Counted from the first letter of the stretch, positions 1 through 8,375 are shown. The stretch: 64,000 nucleotides of DNA from Sphingomicrobium sp. XHP0239 (GCF_039555325.1 NZ_CP154608.1:682001-746000), one strand, 5' to 3'. Notes: generated by a model from the letters alone, not told the origin. Numbers and translations are program-made.

Positions 1-78
1 GCCGGCGGCGCCTTTCTCGAATGGATGGAAGGCCGCGAGCTGCCCGGGGTGTCGGCGATCGAGAAGAAGGATGGCTGA
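1..78 (+). CDS. pgk: Phosphoglycerate kinase, C-terminal end (partial)
   Basis: The reading frame is open from the window edge and ends at TGA 76-78. It encodes about 25 residues containing GGAFLEWMEG and ELPGV, the typical C-terminal nucleotide-binding loop and tail of phosphoglycerate kinase, the glycolytic enzyme converting 1,3-bisphosphoglycerate and ADP to 3-phosphoglycerate and ATP. The rest lies outside the window. Its position next to fda suggests a glycolytic gene cluster. The stop overlaps the start of the next gene by 8 bases. The match is short but characteristic. Confidence 0.85.
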   Translation, partial: AGGAFLEWMEGRELPGVSAIEKKDG

Positions 79-496
79 CCTCAACGCCACGATCGAGGCG
101 CTCGAACATCAGTGGATGCGTGCCTGGATCGAACAGGACACCAAGGCCCTGAAGGCCCAGACGGCCCGCAATTTCCGCTTCGTGCTCGGCGCCGAACGGC
201 CGGTCCTCCTGGACCGCACCAGCTTGATCGAAGCGCCCAGCCAGGGGTTCGCGTGCAAGGGATACCGCTTCGGCAAGATCTACGCCCGCAAGCACGGCCG
301 CATCGCTCTGTTCGCGACGCCGGCCGAGATCGAGATGCGGCTCGACCACGATGTGTGGAAGGGCCATTTCTGGGTGCAGGACCTGTGGACCAAGCTGCGC
401 GGGCGCGGCTGGAAGCTCCTCGAGCGCAACCTGGCGCGGCTCGAAGGCGACGAGGAGGTCGCAAAGGCGCTCCACGCCCTGCAGTTGTGGCATTAG
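71..496 (+). CDS. NTF2-like / DUF4440-type protein
   Basis: A 141-aa cytoplasmic protein with no signal peptide. The N-terminal helix with W15 and W19 (HQWMRAWIEQD), followed by alternating strands ending in FWVQDLWTK and WKLLERNLARL, fits the SnoaL/DUF4440 cone fold, a small-molecule-binding or scaffold family with varied roles. The start overlaps the end of pgk, so the two are probably co-transcribed. Its substrate cannot be inferred from sequence. Confidence 0.6.
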   Translation: MADLNATIEALEHQWMRAWIEQDTKALKAQTARNFRFVLGAERPVLLDRTSLIEAPSQGFACKGYRFGKIYARKHGRIALFATPAEIEMRLDHDVWKGHFWVQDLWTKLRGRGWKLLERNLARLEGDEEVAKALHALQLWH

Positions 497-497
497 C

Positions 498-1235
498 TCA
501 GTCGATCTCCTCGCCCGCACTGGCCGGTTCGATCTCGTGTCTTTCCTGCAGTCGCTTGGCGACCAGCGAGGCGAGCGCGGCCCAGAGCGCGCCGACGCCC
601 CATCCGGCCAGTACGTCGGTCGGCCAGTGGACACCCAGATAGACGCGGCTGACCCCCACGAAGAAGGTCAGCAATAGCGCGACCCCCATCAGGTAGATAC
701 GCACGCCCGTATCGGTGCGGGTGCGCGCGACAAGGGCGGCGAGCGTCAGGTAGACCAGCGCCGAATTCATGGAATGACCGCTGGGAAAGCTGCGCGAGGA
801 TACCTCCACCATGTGCGGGACGAGATCGGGGCGGGCGCGGTCGAAGAACATCTTCAACAGGTCGGTCGCGATGGCGCCCGACACGATCACCGCGGCGACC
901 AGCATGGCGATGCGATACCGCCCTAGTGCGGCGAGATAGCCGACAGCGAACAGGGTGACGAGGGTCAGCACGGTCCCACCGCCCATCGCGGTGATGTCGA
1001 TCATCGCGCTGGTGACCCAGCCGGGCGCGATCGCCTGAGCCGGATCGGTCGCGGTCCGCAATCCGGTGACGAGCGCGCGATCGAAGGCGAAACTGTCGCC
1101 CTCGAGGATCTCGCTCGCCAGCTTGCCGAGCCCCGTCAGCACGACGATGGCGACGATGAAGCCGAACAGCATCCAGCTGTCGATGCGGTGGGCACGGTGC
1201 CAGAGACGATGAACGAAGGAGCGGGGATCGGTCAT
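498..1235 (-). CDS. PAP2-family membrane phosphatase
   Basis: A 245-aa polytopic membrane protein. It carries the complete three-part PAP2 signature: KMFFDRARP, PSGHSM and SRVYLGVHWPTDV, whose lysine, arginines, histidines and aspartate form the phosphatase site. Such enzymes dephosphorylate lipid phosphates such as phosphatidic acid or undecaprenyl pyrophosphate at the membrane. I chose the ATG at 1235; an in-frame ATG at 1289 would add 18 residues that are poor in hydrophobic character. It is convergent with the preceding gene and divergent from fda, sharing the 117-bp intergenic region that holds the fda operators. Confidence 0.8.
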   Translation of the reverse strand: MTDPRSFVHRLWHRAHRIDSWMLFGFIVAIVVLTGLGKLASEILEGDSFAFDRALVTGLRTATDPAQAIAPGWVTSAMIDITAMGGGTVLTLVTLFAVGYLAALGRYRIAMLVAAVIVSGAIATDLLKMFFDRARPDLVPHMVEVSSRSFPSGHSMNSALVYLTLAALVARTRTDTGVRIYLMGVALLLTFFVGVSRVYLGVHWPTDVLAGWGVGALWAALASLVAKRLQERHEIEPASAGEEID

Positions 1236-1271
1236 GGGGTGAGCAGCGCGGCGAAGGGCGGGTTGGTTCCT

Positions 1272-1283
1272 GTGAACGTTCAC
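1272..1283. promoter_or_regulatory. Palindrome GTGAACGTTCAC, upstream operator of fda
   Basis: A perfect 12-bp palindrome just upstream of the predicted fda -35 element. The near-identical GTGAGCGTTCAC occurs at 61335-61346 upstream of pckA, also followed 39 bp later by GCATACGTATGC. The shape (GTGAnCG...TCAC) resembles LacI-family operators. The regulator is inferred only. Confidence 0.65.
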
Positions 1284-1288
1284 CCGCA

Positions 1289-1316
1289 TTGCGGTTCGCC
1301 CTCCCGCTCGCTACGC
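1289..1316 (+). promoter_or_regulatory. Predicted sigma-70 promoter of fda
   Basis: TTGCGG (1289-1294), a 16-bp spacer and CTACGC (1311-1316). The -10 lies 6 bp before the palindrome at 1323, exactly as in the pckA promoter. The -10 match is weak on its own; its position relative to the shared palindromes is the main support. Confidence 0.45.
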
Positions 1317-1322
1317 CGCGCC

Positions 1323-1334
1323 GCATACGTATGC
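1323..1334. promoter_or_regulatory. Palindrome GCATACGTATGC, start-site operator of fda
   Basis: A perfect 12-bp palindrome at the predicted transcription start, 18 bp before the fda ATG. The identical 12-mer is at 61386-61397 upstream of pckA; the matching bases extend to CYGCATACGTATGCRG. A bound protein here would block transcription initiation. Confidence 0.7.
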
Positions 1335-1352
1335 AGTGAGGGTGATTCAGTT

Positions 1353-2246
1353 ATGCACGATCCGAAGATGATGGCGCAGATCGTCGGCGGCGCGGGGTTC
1401 ATCGCGGCGCTCGACCAGTCGGGCGGATCGACCCCCAAGGCGCTGGAAGGCTATGGCGTCGGGCCCGATGCCTATTCGAGCGACGAGGAAATGTTCGCCC
1501 GCATCCACGAGATGCGCCAGCGGATCGTGACCGCGCCGAGTTTTTCGGGCCGCAAGGTGCTGGGCGCCATCCTGTTCGAACGGACGATGGACGGCGATGC
1601 CGACGGCAAGCCGGTCCCACAGCTGCTGTGGGAACGCGGCGTGGTCCCGTTCCTGAAGGTCGACAAGGGTCTCGAGGACACCGATCGCGGCGTCCAGATG
1701 ATGAAGTCGATGCCCGACCTCGACGGGATGCTCGACCGCGCGCGCACCCGCGGCATCTTCGGTACCAAGATGCGGAGCGTCATTCACGAAGCGCACGACG
1801 ACGGGATCGGCGCGATCGTCGATCAGCAGTTCGAGGTCGCCAATCGGATCATCGACAAGGGACTGATGCCGATCGTCGAGCCCGAGGTGAGTTTGAAGAG
1901 CCGCAGTCGCGCCGAGGCGGACCGCATGCTGATGACCAAGCTGGTGGCGGCGCTGGGCGCGCTCGAGCCGGGGCGGCGGGTGATGCTGAAACTCAGCCTG
2001 CCGGTGGAGGACGATATGTTCGCGCCGCTGGTCGGCCATCACGCGGTGGCGCGGGTCGTGGCGCTGTCCGGTGGCTATTCACGCGAGGAAGCGACCGAGA
2101 AATTGAGCCGCAACCGCGGAATGATCGCCAGTTTCAGCCGCGCATTGCTCCAGGACCTGCGCGCCGACATGGACGATAGCGCGTTCGACAAGGCCTTGGG
2201 CGCGGCGATCGACGACATCTACGCCGCGAGCGTGTGCAACGGCTGA
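1353..2246 (+). CDS. fda: Fructose-bisphosphate aldolase, class I
   Basis: A 297-aa cytoplasmic enzyme for reversible cleavage of fructose-1,6-bisphosphate to dihydroxyacetone phosphate and glyceraldehyde-3-phosphate. FIAALDQSGGSTPKAL near residue 16, FLKVDKGL near 100, GIFGTKMRS near 134, IVEPEV near 174 and VMLKLSLP near 210 closely match the bacterial class I aldolase of the Staphylococcus Fda type. K213 is the probable Schiff-base lysine. The frame extends upstream, but the ATG at 1353 is chosen because the family begins here and the promoter and operator lie upstream. Gene position next to pgk and the operator shared with pckA suggest control by carbon source. Confidence 0.93.
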   Translation: MHDPKMMAQIVGGAGFIAALDQSGGSTPKALEGYGVGPDAYSSDEEMFARIHEMRQRIVTAPSFSGRKVLGAILFERTMDGDADGKPVPQLLWERGVVPFLKVDKGLEDTDRGVQMMKSMPDLDGMLDRARTRGIFGTKMRSVIHEAHDDGIGAIVDQQFEVANRIIDKGLMPIVEPEVSLKSRSRAEADRMLMTKLVAALGALEPGRRVMLKLSLPVEDDMFAPLVGHHAVARVVALSGGYSREEATEKLSRNRGMIASFSRALLQDLRADMDDSAFDKALGAAIDDIYAASVCNG

Positions 2247-2248
2247 GG

Positions 2249-2656
2249 CTAGAGCGCGCCGCGCTCTTGAAAGGCGAAGCGATAGGCGGAGGGGGCCGTG
2301 GACTGCCCCGCCATCTGTCCGGGTTCGGCCGATACCAGCGTCACCCAATGTTCGCGCACCCACGCCGGTTCACCGAGCGTCAGATAGACCGTTTCGCGCC
2401 AGCCGGGTCCGTCGATCCGTGTTTCGAGGATCAGTCTTCCCGCAGTCACGCACCGCGCGTTGATCGGACAGCGACTATCCTCGTGCACCCGCATCGGCGT
2501 GGCGACGAGGCGCGGTGCCACGAAGACCGGTTGACCCAGCGCAACGGCGATTTCCTGCGCAGCGGGGACGGGGCCGTCGACGAGCGGCTCGTCCTCGAAG
2601 GTTTCGCAGGCGGCGAGCGACGCGGACAGCGCGGCGAGAAGAAGTAGGATTCGCAT
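2249..2656 (-). CDS. Putative lipoprotein, function unknown
   Basis: A 135-aa protein starting at the ATG at 2656. The first 17 residues form a lipoprotein signal: MRIL, a leucine/alanine-rich core and a lipobox ending LAAC (Cys17). The mature part contains a CPINARCV segment with two close cysteines, followed by beta-rich sequence. I do not recognise a functional domain. It is convergent with fda and divergent from thiE with only 35 bp between starts. Confidence 0.7.
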   Translation of the reverse strand: MRILLLLAALSASLAACETFEDEPLVDGPVPAAQEIAVALGQPVFVAPRLVATPMRVHEDSRCPINARCVTAGRLILETRIDGPGWRETVYLTLGEPAWVREHWVTLVSAEPGQMAGQSTAPSAYRFAFQERGAL

Positions 2657-2691
2657 TGGCCGCAGCATCGGACGATGGTTATGAGGTGTCA

Positions 2692-3360
2692 ATGAACGAG
2701 GATTTCGATTTTTCCCGCTTCGCCCCGCCCGAGCGCACCGCGCCGTGCGATCTGTATCTGATCAGTCCGCAAGACGTCGGCGGTGATTTCGCCGCGCGTC
2801 TGCGCGACGCGGTGGATCATGAACGGGTCGCGGCCTTTCAGCTGCGCGTGAAGGGAATGGACAGTCACGATCTCGCCCGCGCCGCCGCGCCGCTGCGCGC
2901 CATCTGTGCCGAGGCCGACGTTGCCTTCATCGTCAACGACGATGTCGCGATGGCCCGGCGACTGGACGCCGACGGCGTGCATCTGGGGCAGGGGGACGGC
3001 GATGCGCGCGACGCCCGCGCCGAACTGGGTCCGTCGGTGCAGATCGGGGTCACCTGTCATGCCAGCCGTCATCTCGCGATGGAAGCGGGCGAGGCGGGGG
3101 CCGATTATGTCGCCTTCGGGAGCTTTCATCCCAGCACGACCAAGGCGAGCGACCATCGGCCCGATCCCGCGATCCTGTCCTGGTGGTCGAGCCTGTTCGA
3201 GCTTCCGTGCGTCGCGATCGGGGGCATCACGCCCGCCAATGCAGCGCCGCTGGTCGCCGCCGGGGCGGACTTCCTCGCCGTGTCCAACGCGATCTGGAGC
3301 ACCAGCGACGTGGCTGCCGCGGTAGCGGAATTCGACTCGGTGCTGCAGGGCGAGGGATAG
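2692..3360 (+). CDS. thiE: Thiamine phosphate synthase
   Basis: A 222-aa TIM-barrel enzyme that joins hydroxymethylpyrimidine diphosphate and thiazole phosphate to make thiamine phosphate. Typical elements are FQLRVKG near 50, FIVNDDVAMARRLDADGVHLGQGD near 80-103, GVTCHA and AIGGITPAN near 180. The ATG at 2692 follows GAGGTG. An upstream extension in frame has no family similarity. I see no TPP riboswitch in front; the preceding gap is only 35 bp. Confidence 0.9.
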   Translation: MNEDFDFSRFAPPERTAPCDLYLISPQDVGGDFAARLRDAVDHERVAAFQLRVKGMDSHDLARAAAPLRAICAEADVAFIVNDDVAMARRLDADGVHLGQGDGDARDARAELGPSVQIGVTCHASRHLAMEAGEAGADYVAFGSFHPSTTKASDHRPDPAILSWWSSLFELPCVAIGGITPANAAPLVAAGADFLAVSNAIWSTSDVAAAVAEFDSVLQGEG

Positions 3361-3411
3361 AAGCGGCGAAACGCGCGTTGCCCCCGTAACGAACCATCCG
3401 GGAGTAACATC

Positions 3412-4533
3412 ATGCCGCGTACCGAAATCGTCTCCGCCTTCAGCATCGCCATGGCCCTGGCCGTCGGCGGCGCCCTCGTCGCCCCCTCGCAGGATGCCGA
3501 GGCGGCCGCCGCCCCGGGCAATGCGATGGACAATCGACAGGCCTCCTCCTCGTCGGGCCAGCCTGGCGAGGGCACCTTGCGCCAGCGCATCAACCAGCTT
3601 CCCGCCGAGAAGACCGGCGAGATCGACCGGAACATCTTCCACGCGCAGGTGCTGCTCGACGCGGCCGGGTTCTCGCCCGGCGTGATCGACGGCATGGACG
3701 GCGACAATTTCACCAAGGCGTTGCGCGGCTTCCAGGAAGCCAACGACCTCGACGTCACGGGCGAACTGGACGACGCGACGCGCACGGCGCTTCTTCGCGA
3801 CCAGCGCGAGCCGACCAAGCAATTGCGCATCGACAGTTCGATCGTCGACGGCAACTTCGTCCGCGATTTCCCGGACAGCGCGGAGGAGCAGGCCGAGCTC
3901 GAACGGCTCAACTATCGCAATCTCCTCGAGGAAGTGGCCGAGCGGTTCCACACCACCCCCGGCGTGGTCATGTCGCTCAACGATCCGACCGAGCCGTTCG
4001 GCATCGGATCGGTCGTGACCCTTCCCAACGTGCTGCCGGCGAGCCGCGACTATGAAGGCGCCAAGATCGGCGAATATCGCGACTGGTTCAACGCCATGAA
4101 CGTCAACGCCACGGGCAAGAAGGGCGAGCGGATCCTCGTCGATGAAAGCGAGGGCGTGCTCGAAGTCTACGATGCGGAGGATGCGCTGATCGCGACCTTC
4201 CCCGTTACCACCGGCAGCGAGAACGATCCGCTGCCGATCGGCGACTGGGAAGTGACGACCTACGCCTTCCTGCCGCCCTTCAGCTACCAGCCCGACCTGT
4301 TCTGGGACGTGCCGGACAGCGAGGAGGAGCAGATGCTGCCCCCGGGGCCGAACGGGCCGGTGGGGATCGCATGGCTCGACCTGACCAAGGAGAATTACGG
4401 GCTTCACGGTACAAGCGAGCCGCAGACGATCGGTTACGCGCAGTCGCACGGCTGTCTGCGCCTTACCAACTGGGACGTGCTCAAGCTCGCCTACATGCTC
4501 GAGCCGGGCTTCGCGGCGGAATTCGTCGAATAG
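3412..4533 (+). CDS. L,D-transpeptidase (YkuD) with peptidoglycan-binding domain
   Basis: A 373-aa exported protein. An N-terminal signal peptide (about residues 1-32, ending AEAAA) is followed by a peptidoglycan_binding_1 domain (about 75-130, LLDAAGFSPGVIDG to LDDATRTALL), a LysM-like stretch (about 165-205) and a YkuD catalytic domain (about 235-373). The catalytic motif HGTSEP...SHGCLRLTNWD is intact, with the nucleophilic cysteine in SHGC. Such enzymes form 3-3 crosslinks or anchor proteins to peptidoglycan. RBS CGGGAG precedes the ATG. An M23 peptidase gene follows after 3 bp. Confidence 0.9.
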   Translation: MPRTEIVSAFSIAMALAVGGALVAPSQDAEAAAAPGNAMDNRQASSSSGQPGEGTLRQRINQLPAEKTGEIDRNIFHAQVLLDAAGFSPGVIDGMDGDNFTKALRGFQEANDLDVTGELDDATRTALLRDQREPTKQLRIDSSIVDGNFVRDFPDSAEEQAELERLNYRNLLEEVAERFHTTPGVVMSLNDPTEPFGIGSVVTLPNVLPASRDYEGAKIGEYRDWFNAMNVNATGKKGERILVDESEGVLEVYDAEDALIATFPVTTGSENDPLPIGDWEVTTYAFLPPFSYQPDLFWDVPDSEEEQMLPPGPNGPVGIAWLDLTKENYGLHGTSEPQTIGYAQSHGCLRLTNWDVLKLAYMLEPGFAAEFVE

Positions 4534-4536
4534 TCG

Positions 4537-5226
4537 ATGCGCTCGGTCCTCGTTGCCCTCGTCACCGCGATCATCACCTCGATGGGGTGGCTGGTCGCGG
4601 TGAAGTCGGGGGCCATTACTGCAGCACCCGAACGCGAGGCCGCGCCTACGGCGGTCGACACGCCGACCGGTGAACGCCGCTCGGTTGCCGAACAGGGTCT
4701 CGATCATCGAGACACGCTCGAAGTATCGCCCCAGTTGGACCCCGGCCTGCGACGCGCGCGCTCGGTAGAGATCGGGCCGCGCGGGCTCGCCGTTCCGGTC
4801 GCGGGCATTTCGCCCGACCAGCTCGTCGACACCTTCACGGCGGCCCGCGCCGGTGGCGCGAGGCGACACGACGCGATCGACATCATGGCCGATACCGGGA
4901 TTCCGGTGGTCGCCGCTGCTCCCGGCATCCTGGAAAAGATCTACTTCTCCGAAGGCGGAGGCGGAAGGACGCTCTACGTGCGCTCGGCCGACAGGAGCTG
5001 GATCTATTACTACGCCCATCTCGACGAATATGCGCCGGGGCTGGAAGAAGGCGACCGCATCGCGCTCGGCCAGCAACTCGGCACCGTGGGGTACAGCGGC
5101 AATGCCACTCCGGACGGTCCGCACCTCCATTTCGCCATTCACCGCATGGAACCGGAAGAAGGCTGGTGGGAAGGACGCCCGGTCAACCCCTATCCGCTTC
5201 TTGCGGGCGAGGAGGATGACCGCTAG
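4537..5226 (+). CDS. M23-family metallopeptidase (LytM-type)
   Basis: A 229-aa protein with an N-terminal signal or anchor segment (about residues 2-22). The C-terminal half is an M23 domain: [10 protein letters not shown] gives the HxxxD zinc ligands, followed by [15 protein letters not shown] and HLHFAIH. These peptidases cut peptidoglycan peptide bridges. It starts 3 bp after the L,D-transpeptidase stop, so a cutting and a crosslinking enzyme are probably made from one transcript. Confidence 0.88.
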   Translation: MRSVLVALVTAIITSMGWLVAVKSGAITAAPEREAAPTAVDTPTGERRSVAEQGLDHRDTLEVSPQLDPGLRRARSVEIGPRGLAVPVAGISPDQLVDTFTAARAGGARRHDAIDIMADTGIPVVAAAPGILEKIYFSEGGGGRTLYVRSADRSWIYYYAHLDEYAPGLEEGDRIALGQQLGTVGYSGNATPDGPHLHFAIHRMEPEEGWWEGRPVNPYPLLAGEEDDR

Positions 5227-5228
5227 GC
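5201..5228 (+). promoter_or_regulatory. Predicted promoter of efp
   Basis: TTGCGG (5201-5206), a 16-bp spacer and CTAGGC (5223-5228), 36 bp before the efp ATG. It matches the TTGnnn-N16-CTAGGn pattern seen at several other genes here, but the CTAG includes the stop codon of the preceding gene, so part of the match is forced. Confidence 0.35.
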
Positions 5229-5264
5229 GGGGCGCCATATCCCCAACCCACTGAGGTCACTCTC

Positions 5265-5828
5265 ATGAAGATGAACGCGGTCGATATCCGCCCCGGCAAC
5301 ATTCTCGACCACGAAAACGGTCTGTGGAAGGCCGTGAAGATCCAGCATACGCAGCCCGGAAAGGGCGGCGCCTACATGCAGGTCGAATTGAAGAACATCG
5401 AGGATGGGCGCAAGACCAACGTCCGTTTCCGCAGCGCCGAGACGGTCGACAAGGTCCGGCTCGACACCAAGGACTTTCAGTTCCTCTTCGCCGACGGCGA
5501 TGACCTGACCTTCATGGACAAGGACACGTTCGAACAGACGATCGTCCAGCGCGACATGCTGGGCGATCAGGCGGCGTTCCTCAACGATGGGATGGACGTC
5601 ATCCTCGAAACCCACGAGGACCGCCCGATCAGCGTCCAGCTTCCCCAGCATGTCGAGGCCGAGGTGGTCGAGGCCGATGCGGTCGTGAAGGGCCAGACGG
5701 CGAGCGCCAGCTACAAGCCGGCCGTGCTCGACAATGGCGTCAAGATCATGGTGCCGCCGCACATCACCGCGGGAACGCGCGTGATCGTCGACACCGGCGA
5801 GTTCACCTACGTGAAGCGCGCCGACTGA
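5265..5828 (+). CDS. efp: Elongation factor P
   Basis: A 187-aa three-domain OB-fold translation factor that relieves ribosome stalling at polyproline stretches. The N-terminal KOW-like domain carries [17 protein letters not shown], with K33 at the tip where EpmA lysylation occurs in other bacteria. The C-terminal signature [14 protein letters not shown]...GTRVIVDT is complete. TGAGGT provides a ribosome-binding site. Its stop overlaps the start of the downstream lipoprotein gene (TGATG), indicating coupling. Confidence 0.96.
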   Translation: MKMNAVDIRPGNILDHENGLWKAVKIQHTQPGKGGAYMQVELKNIEDGRKTNVRFRSAETVDKVRLDTKDFQFLFADGDDLTFMDKDTFEQTIVQRDMLGDQAAFLNDGMDVILETHEDRPISVQLPQHVEAEVVEADAVVKGQTASASYKPAVLDNGVKIMVPPHITAGTRVIVDTGEFTYVKRAD

Positions 5829-6436
5829 TGCGTCTTGCCGCCCTTCCGCTGATTCTGTTGGCGCTTGCCGGATGCGACCAGCAATGGTCTTCCGACGAAG
5901 CGCAGGCGGGACGCGCCGAGACGGCGCATCAGGACGTGCAGAGCACGGGCGGCGAGGTCGCGGCCTTCGGCAACGGCATCCAGCGGGTCGAGAGCGAAGG
6001 GACGGTCGTGGAGACCGTCGGTCGGCTCGAAACGGCGCTGACGGATAACGGTTTCACCGTCGTTGCGCGGGTCGATCACGAAATGAATGCCGGCTATGCC
6101 GACCTCGAACTCGGCCCGGCGGTCACGCTCATCTTCGGAAAGCCCGAAGTGGGGACACACCTGATGCGCGCCGCCCCCGGCGCGGCGCTCGACCTGCCCC
6201 AGAAGATCGCGGTCTATCGCGACACCGACGGCAAGGTGATGATCGCCTACAACAGCCCGGTCTGGCTCGCCTCGCGCCACGGGATCGAAGGCGAGGACGA
6301 GCGCGTCGACACGATCGCGCGCGCGCTGGAGAACCTCGCCACCACCGCAGCGGGACGGGCCGACGCGAGCCCGCCTGTCGAGGACGACGTTCCGGGCGAC
6401 GCACCGCTCATCATGGACGACGAGACGAGCGGATAG
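5828..6436 (+). CDS. DUF302-domain lipoprotein
   Basis: A 202-aa protein with a lipoprotein signal ([16 protein letters not shown], lipobox LAGC with Cys16). Residues about 55-155 form a DUF302 domain: VVETVGRLETALTDNGF, LIFGKPEVGTHLM and LDLPQKIAVY are its typical segments. The function of DUF302 is not established. The C-terminal tail is acidic and low in complexity. It is translationally coupled to efp by a 1-bp overlap. Confidence 0.8.
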   Translation: MRLAALPLILLALAGCDQQWSSDEAQAGRAETAHQDVQSTGGEVAAFGNGIQRVESEGTVVETVGRLETALTDNGFTVVARVDHEMNAGYADLELGPAVTLIFGKPEVGTHLMRAAPGAALDLPQKIAVYRDTDGKVMIAYNSPVWLASRHGIEGEDERVDTIARALENLATTAAGRADASPPVEDDVPGDAPLIMDDETSG

Positions 6437-6461
6437 TTACCTTGCTCGGTCGCGTCAGGAC

Positions 6462-6487
6462 GGGCGGCACCGGCTTTAGCGCCGCCC
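6462..6487. repeat. GC hairpin between the DUF302 gene and the IMPase gene
   Basis: Inverted repeat GGGCGGC (6462-6468) and GCCGCCC (6481-6487) around a 12-base loop. It could act as a terminator or processing site, but no T-run follows directly, so the role is open. Confidence 0.4.
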
Positions 6488-6533
6488 GGGCGCCCGACGA
6501 TGATCGCACGAATGCATTTTTAGGATAGGTTCA

Positions 6534-7346
6534 ATGGTTTCCCACTCCGGTCTCATCACCGTCATGGAACGCGCCGCGCGCAAGGCCGCGCCGCGCCTGC
6601 GCCGCGATTTCGGCGAGGTCGAGCATCTCCAGGTTTCGAAAAAGGGCCCGGCGGACTTCGTGTCGATGGCCGACAAGCGCGCCGAACAGACGATCGTCGA
6701 GGAATTGCGGCACGCGCGCCCCGACTGGGGGCTGCTGGTCGAGGAAGCGGGCGAGATCGAGGGCAATCCCGACAAGCCGCGCTGGATCGTCGATCCGTTG
6801 GATGGCACGTCGAACTTTCTCCACGGCATTCCCCACTTCGCCCTCTCGATCGCGGTCGAGGACAAGAAGCCCAACGGGGAACCGGAAATCACCCACGCGC
6901 TGACCTATCAGCCGGTGACGGACGAGAGTTTCTGGGCCGAAAAGGGTCGCGGCGCCTGGTTGCAGGACCAGCGACTGCGGGTGTCGGCACGGCGCAATCT
7001 GAATGAAGCGCTGATCGGCACCGGCATGCCGCACTGGGGCCGCGGCGACATCGCGCGGTGGAGCCGCATCTACAGTGCGATCGGTCCCGAGGTTTCCGCG
7101 ATCCGCCGGTTCGGTGCGGCGACGCTGGATTTCGCCTGGGTCGCGGCTGGGCGTATGGACGGCTTCTGGGAAGACGATCTGGATCTGTGGGACGTGGCGG
7201 CGGGCCTGCTGCTGGTGCGAGAGGCGGGGGGATTCGTGACTGACTATCGCGGCCAGGACCGGATGCACGACAAGCGCGAGTATCTCGCCGCCAGCGGCGA
7301 TCTGCACAGCAAGCTGCACAAGCTGGTCGCCAACGCGCTTCGGTAA
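6534..7346 (+). CDS. Inositol monophosphatase family protein (SuhB/CysQ type)
   Basis: A 270-aa Mg2+/Li+-sensitive phosphatase. The metal-binding motifs are intact: LLVEEAGE, WIVDPLDGTSNFLHG and, near the C terminus, LWDVAAGLLLVREAGG. Family members hydrolyse inositol phosphate or 3'-phosphoadenosine 5'-phosphate, or act as SuhB in rRNA antitermination. Sequence alone does not separate these roles. AGGT precedes the ATG. The gene stands just upstream of nuoA but is separated from it by a structured region with its own predicted promoter. Confidence 0.88.
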   Translation: MVSHSGLITVMERAARKAAPRLRRDFGEVEHLQVSKKGPADFVSMADKRAEQTIVEELRHARPDWGLLVEEAGEIEGNPDKPRWIVDPLDGTSNFLHGIPHFALSIAVEDKKPNGEPEITHALTYQPVTDESFWAEKGRGAWLQDQRLRVSARRNLNEALIGTGMPHWGRGDIARWSRIYSAIGPEVSAIRRFGAATLDFAWVAAGRMDGFWEDDLDLWDVAAGLLLVREAGGFVTDYRGQDRMHDKREYLAASGDLHSKLHKLVANALR

Positions 7347-7369
7347 GCGGATAATGGTCCTTTAGGCGG

Positions 7370-7398
7370 TTGCGGCGCGCCGCCCTCCTGTCCTAAAG
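7370..7398 (+). promoter_or_regulatory. Predicted nuo operon promoter within an inverted repeat
   Basis: TTGCGG (7370-7375), a 17-bp spacer and CTAAAG (7393-7398) lie 30 bp before nuoA. The same segment contains a 7-bp inverted repeat CTTTAGG (7360-7366) / CCTAAAG (7392-7398) and a 12-bp palindrome GCGGCGCGCCGC (7372-7383), so it could also fold as a hairpin at the end of the upstream gene. Confidence 0.45.
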
Positions 7399-7428
7399 CC
7401 GCACCGAGTTCATCCGGAGACCGTTCCC

Positions 7429-7806
7429 TTGGCCGATGTTGCCGCCGATTACCTGCCGATCCTCCTGTTCCTCGCCATCGCGTTGGGACTGTCGGCGCTG
7501 TTCGTGTTCCTGCCGATGGGGGTCAGCCGGCTGACGGGCGCGCACAAGCCCGATCCGCAGAAGCTGTCCGAATATGAATGCGGCTTTCCCGCGTTCGAGG
7601 ACAGCCGCGACCAGTTCGACGTGCGCTTCTACCTCGTCGCCATCCTGTTCATCATCTTCGATCTGGAGGCCGCGTTCCTGTTTCCCTGGGCCGTGACGGT
7701 CGTCGGATTGGGCTGGGCGGCCTGGGTCGCGATGATGATCTTCCTGGTCGAGTTGACGCTCGGCCTCGTCTACGCCTGGCAGAAGGGAGCGCTCGAATGG
7801 GAGTAA
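7429..7806 (+). CDS. nuoA: NADH-quinone oxidoreductase subunit A
   Basis: A 125-aa membrane subunit of respiratory complex I, with three transmembrane helices and the conserved loop [14 protein letters not shown] between helices 1 and 2 near the quinone site. The start is TTG (7429), well placed after the Shine-Dalgarno CCGGAGA (7414-7420). It overlaps nuoB by 10 bases. It is the first gene of an unusually extended nuo operon. Confidence 0.95.
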   Translation: MADVAADYLPILLFLAIALGLSALFVFLPMGVSRLTGAHKPDPQKLSEYECGFPAFEDSRDQFDVRFYLVAILFIIFDLEAAFLFPWAVTVVGLGWAAWVAMMIFLVELTLGLVYAWQKGALEWE

Positions 7807-8375
7807 CCTATTCCCCCAAACCGACCGAGCAGGACATCGCCCGTATCCAGGGACTGGAAGTGGGCGAGCCCGACGAGGCGACCAAGGCCAAGTTCAAGGA
7901 AATGCAGGCCGAGCTGGACGAGAAGGGCTTTCTCGTCACCACGACCGAGGATCTGTTCACCTGGGCGCGGACCGGCTCGCTGTGGTGGATGACCTTCGGC
8001 CTCGCCTGCTGCGCGGTCGAGATGATCCACGTCAACATGCCTCGCTACGACCTCGAGCGGTTCGGCGCCGCGCCGCGCGCGAGCCCGCGCCAGAGCGACG
8101 TGATGATCGTGGCGGGAACGCTGTGTAACAAGATGGCTCCCGCGCTGCGCAAGGTCTACGACCAGATGTCGGAGCCGCGCTACGTCATCTCGATGGGCAG
8201 CTGCGCCAACGGCGGCGGCTATTACCATTACAGCTACAGCGTCGTGCGCGGTTGCGATCGCATCGTGCCGGTGGACATCTACGTTCCCGGTTGCCCGCCG
8301 ACGGCCGAAGCCCTGCTCTACGGCATCATGCAGCTGCAGCGGAAGATCCGCCGCGAAGGGACGATCGAGCGGTGA
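7797..8375 (+). CDS. nuoB: NADH-quinone oxidoreductase subunit B
   Basis: A 192-aa peripheral subunit of complex I that holds the terminal [4Fe-4S] cluster N2. The cluster ligands are seen in GLACCAVEM (tandem cysteines), [10 protein letters not shown] and [12 protein letters not shown]. The ATG at 7797 lies inside the end of nuoA in another frame; the sequence upstream in the same frame is only the nuoA shadow. The N-terminal stretch of about 35 residues before the core is charged. Confidence 0.96.
   Translation: MGVTYSPKPTEQDIARIQGLEVGEPDEATKAKFKEMQAELDEKGFLVTTTEDLFTWARTGSLWWMTFGLACCAVEMIHVNMPRYDLERFGAAPRASPRQSDVMIVAGTLCNKMAPALRKVYDQMSEPRYVISMGSCANGGGYYHYSYSVVRGCDRIVPVDIYVPGCPPTAEALLYGIMQLQRKIRREGTIER

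Noticed and set aside
2689..5238. An 849-codon open frame on the minus strand opposite thiE, the L,D-transpeptidase and M23 genes
   Set aside because: It is a GC-driven shadow: the plus-strand genes have clear motifs, and the minus frame has no recognisable domain and crosses three gene boundaries.
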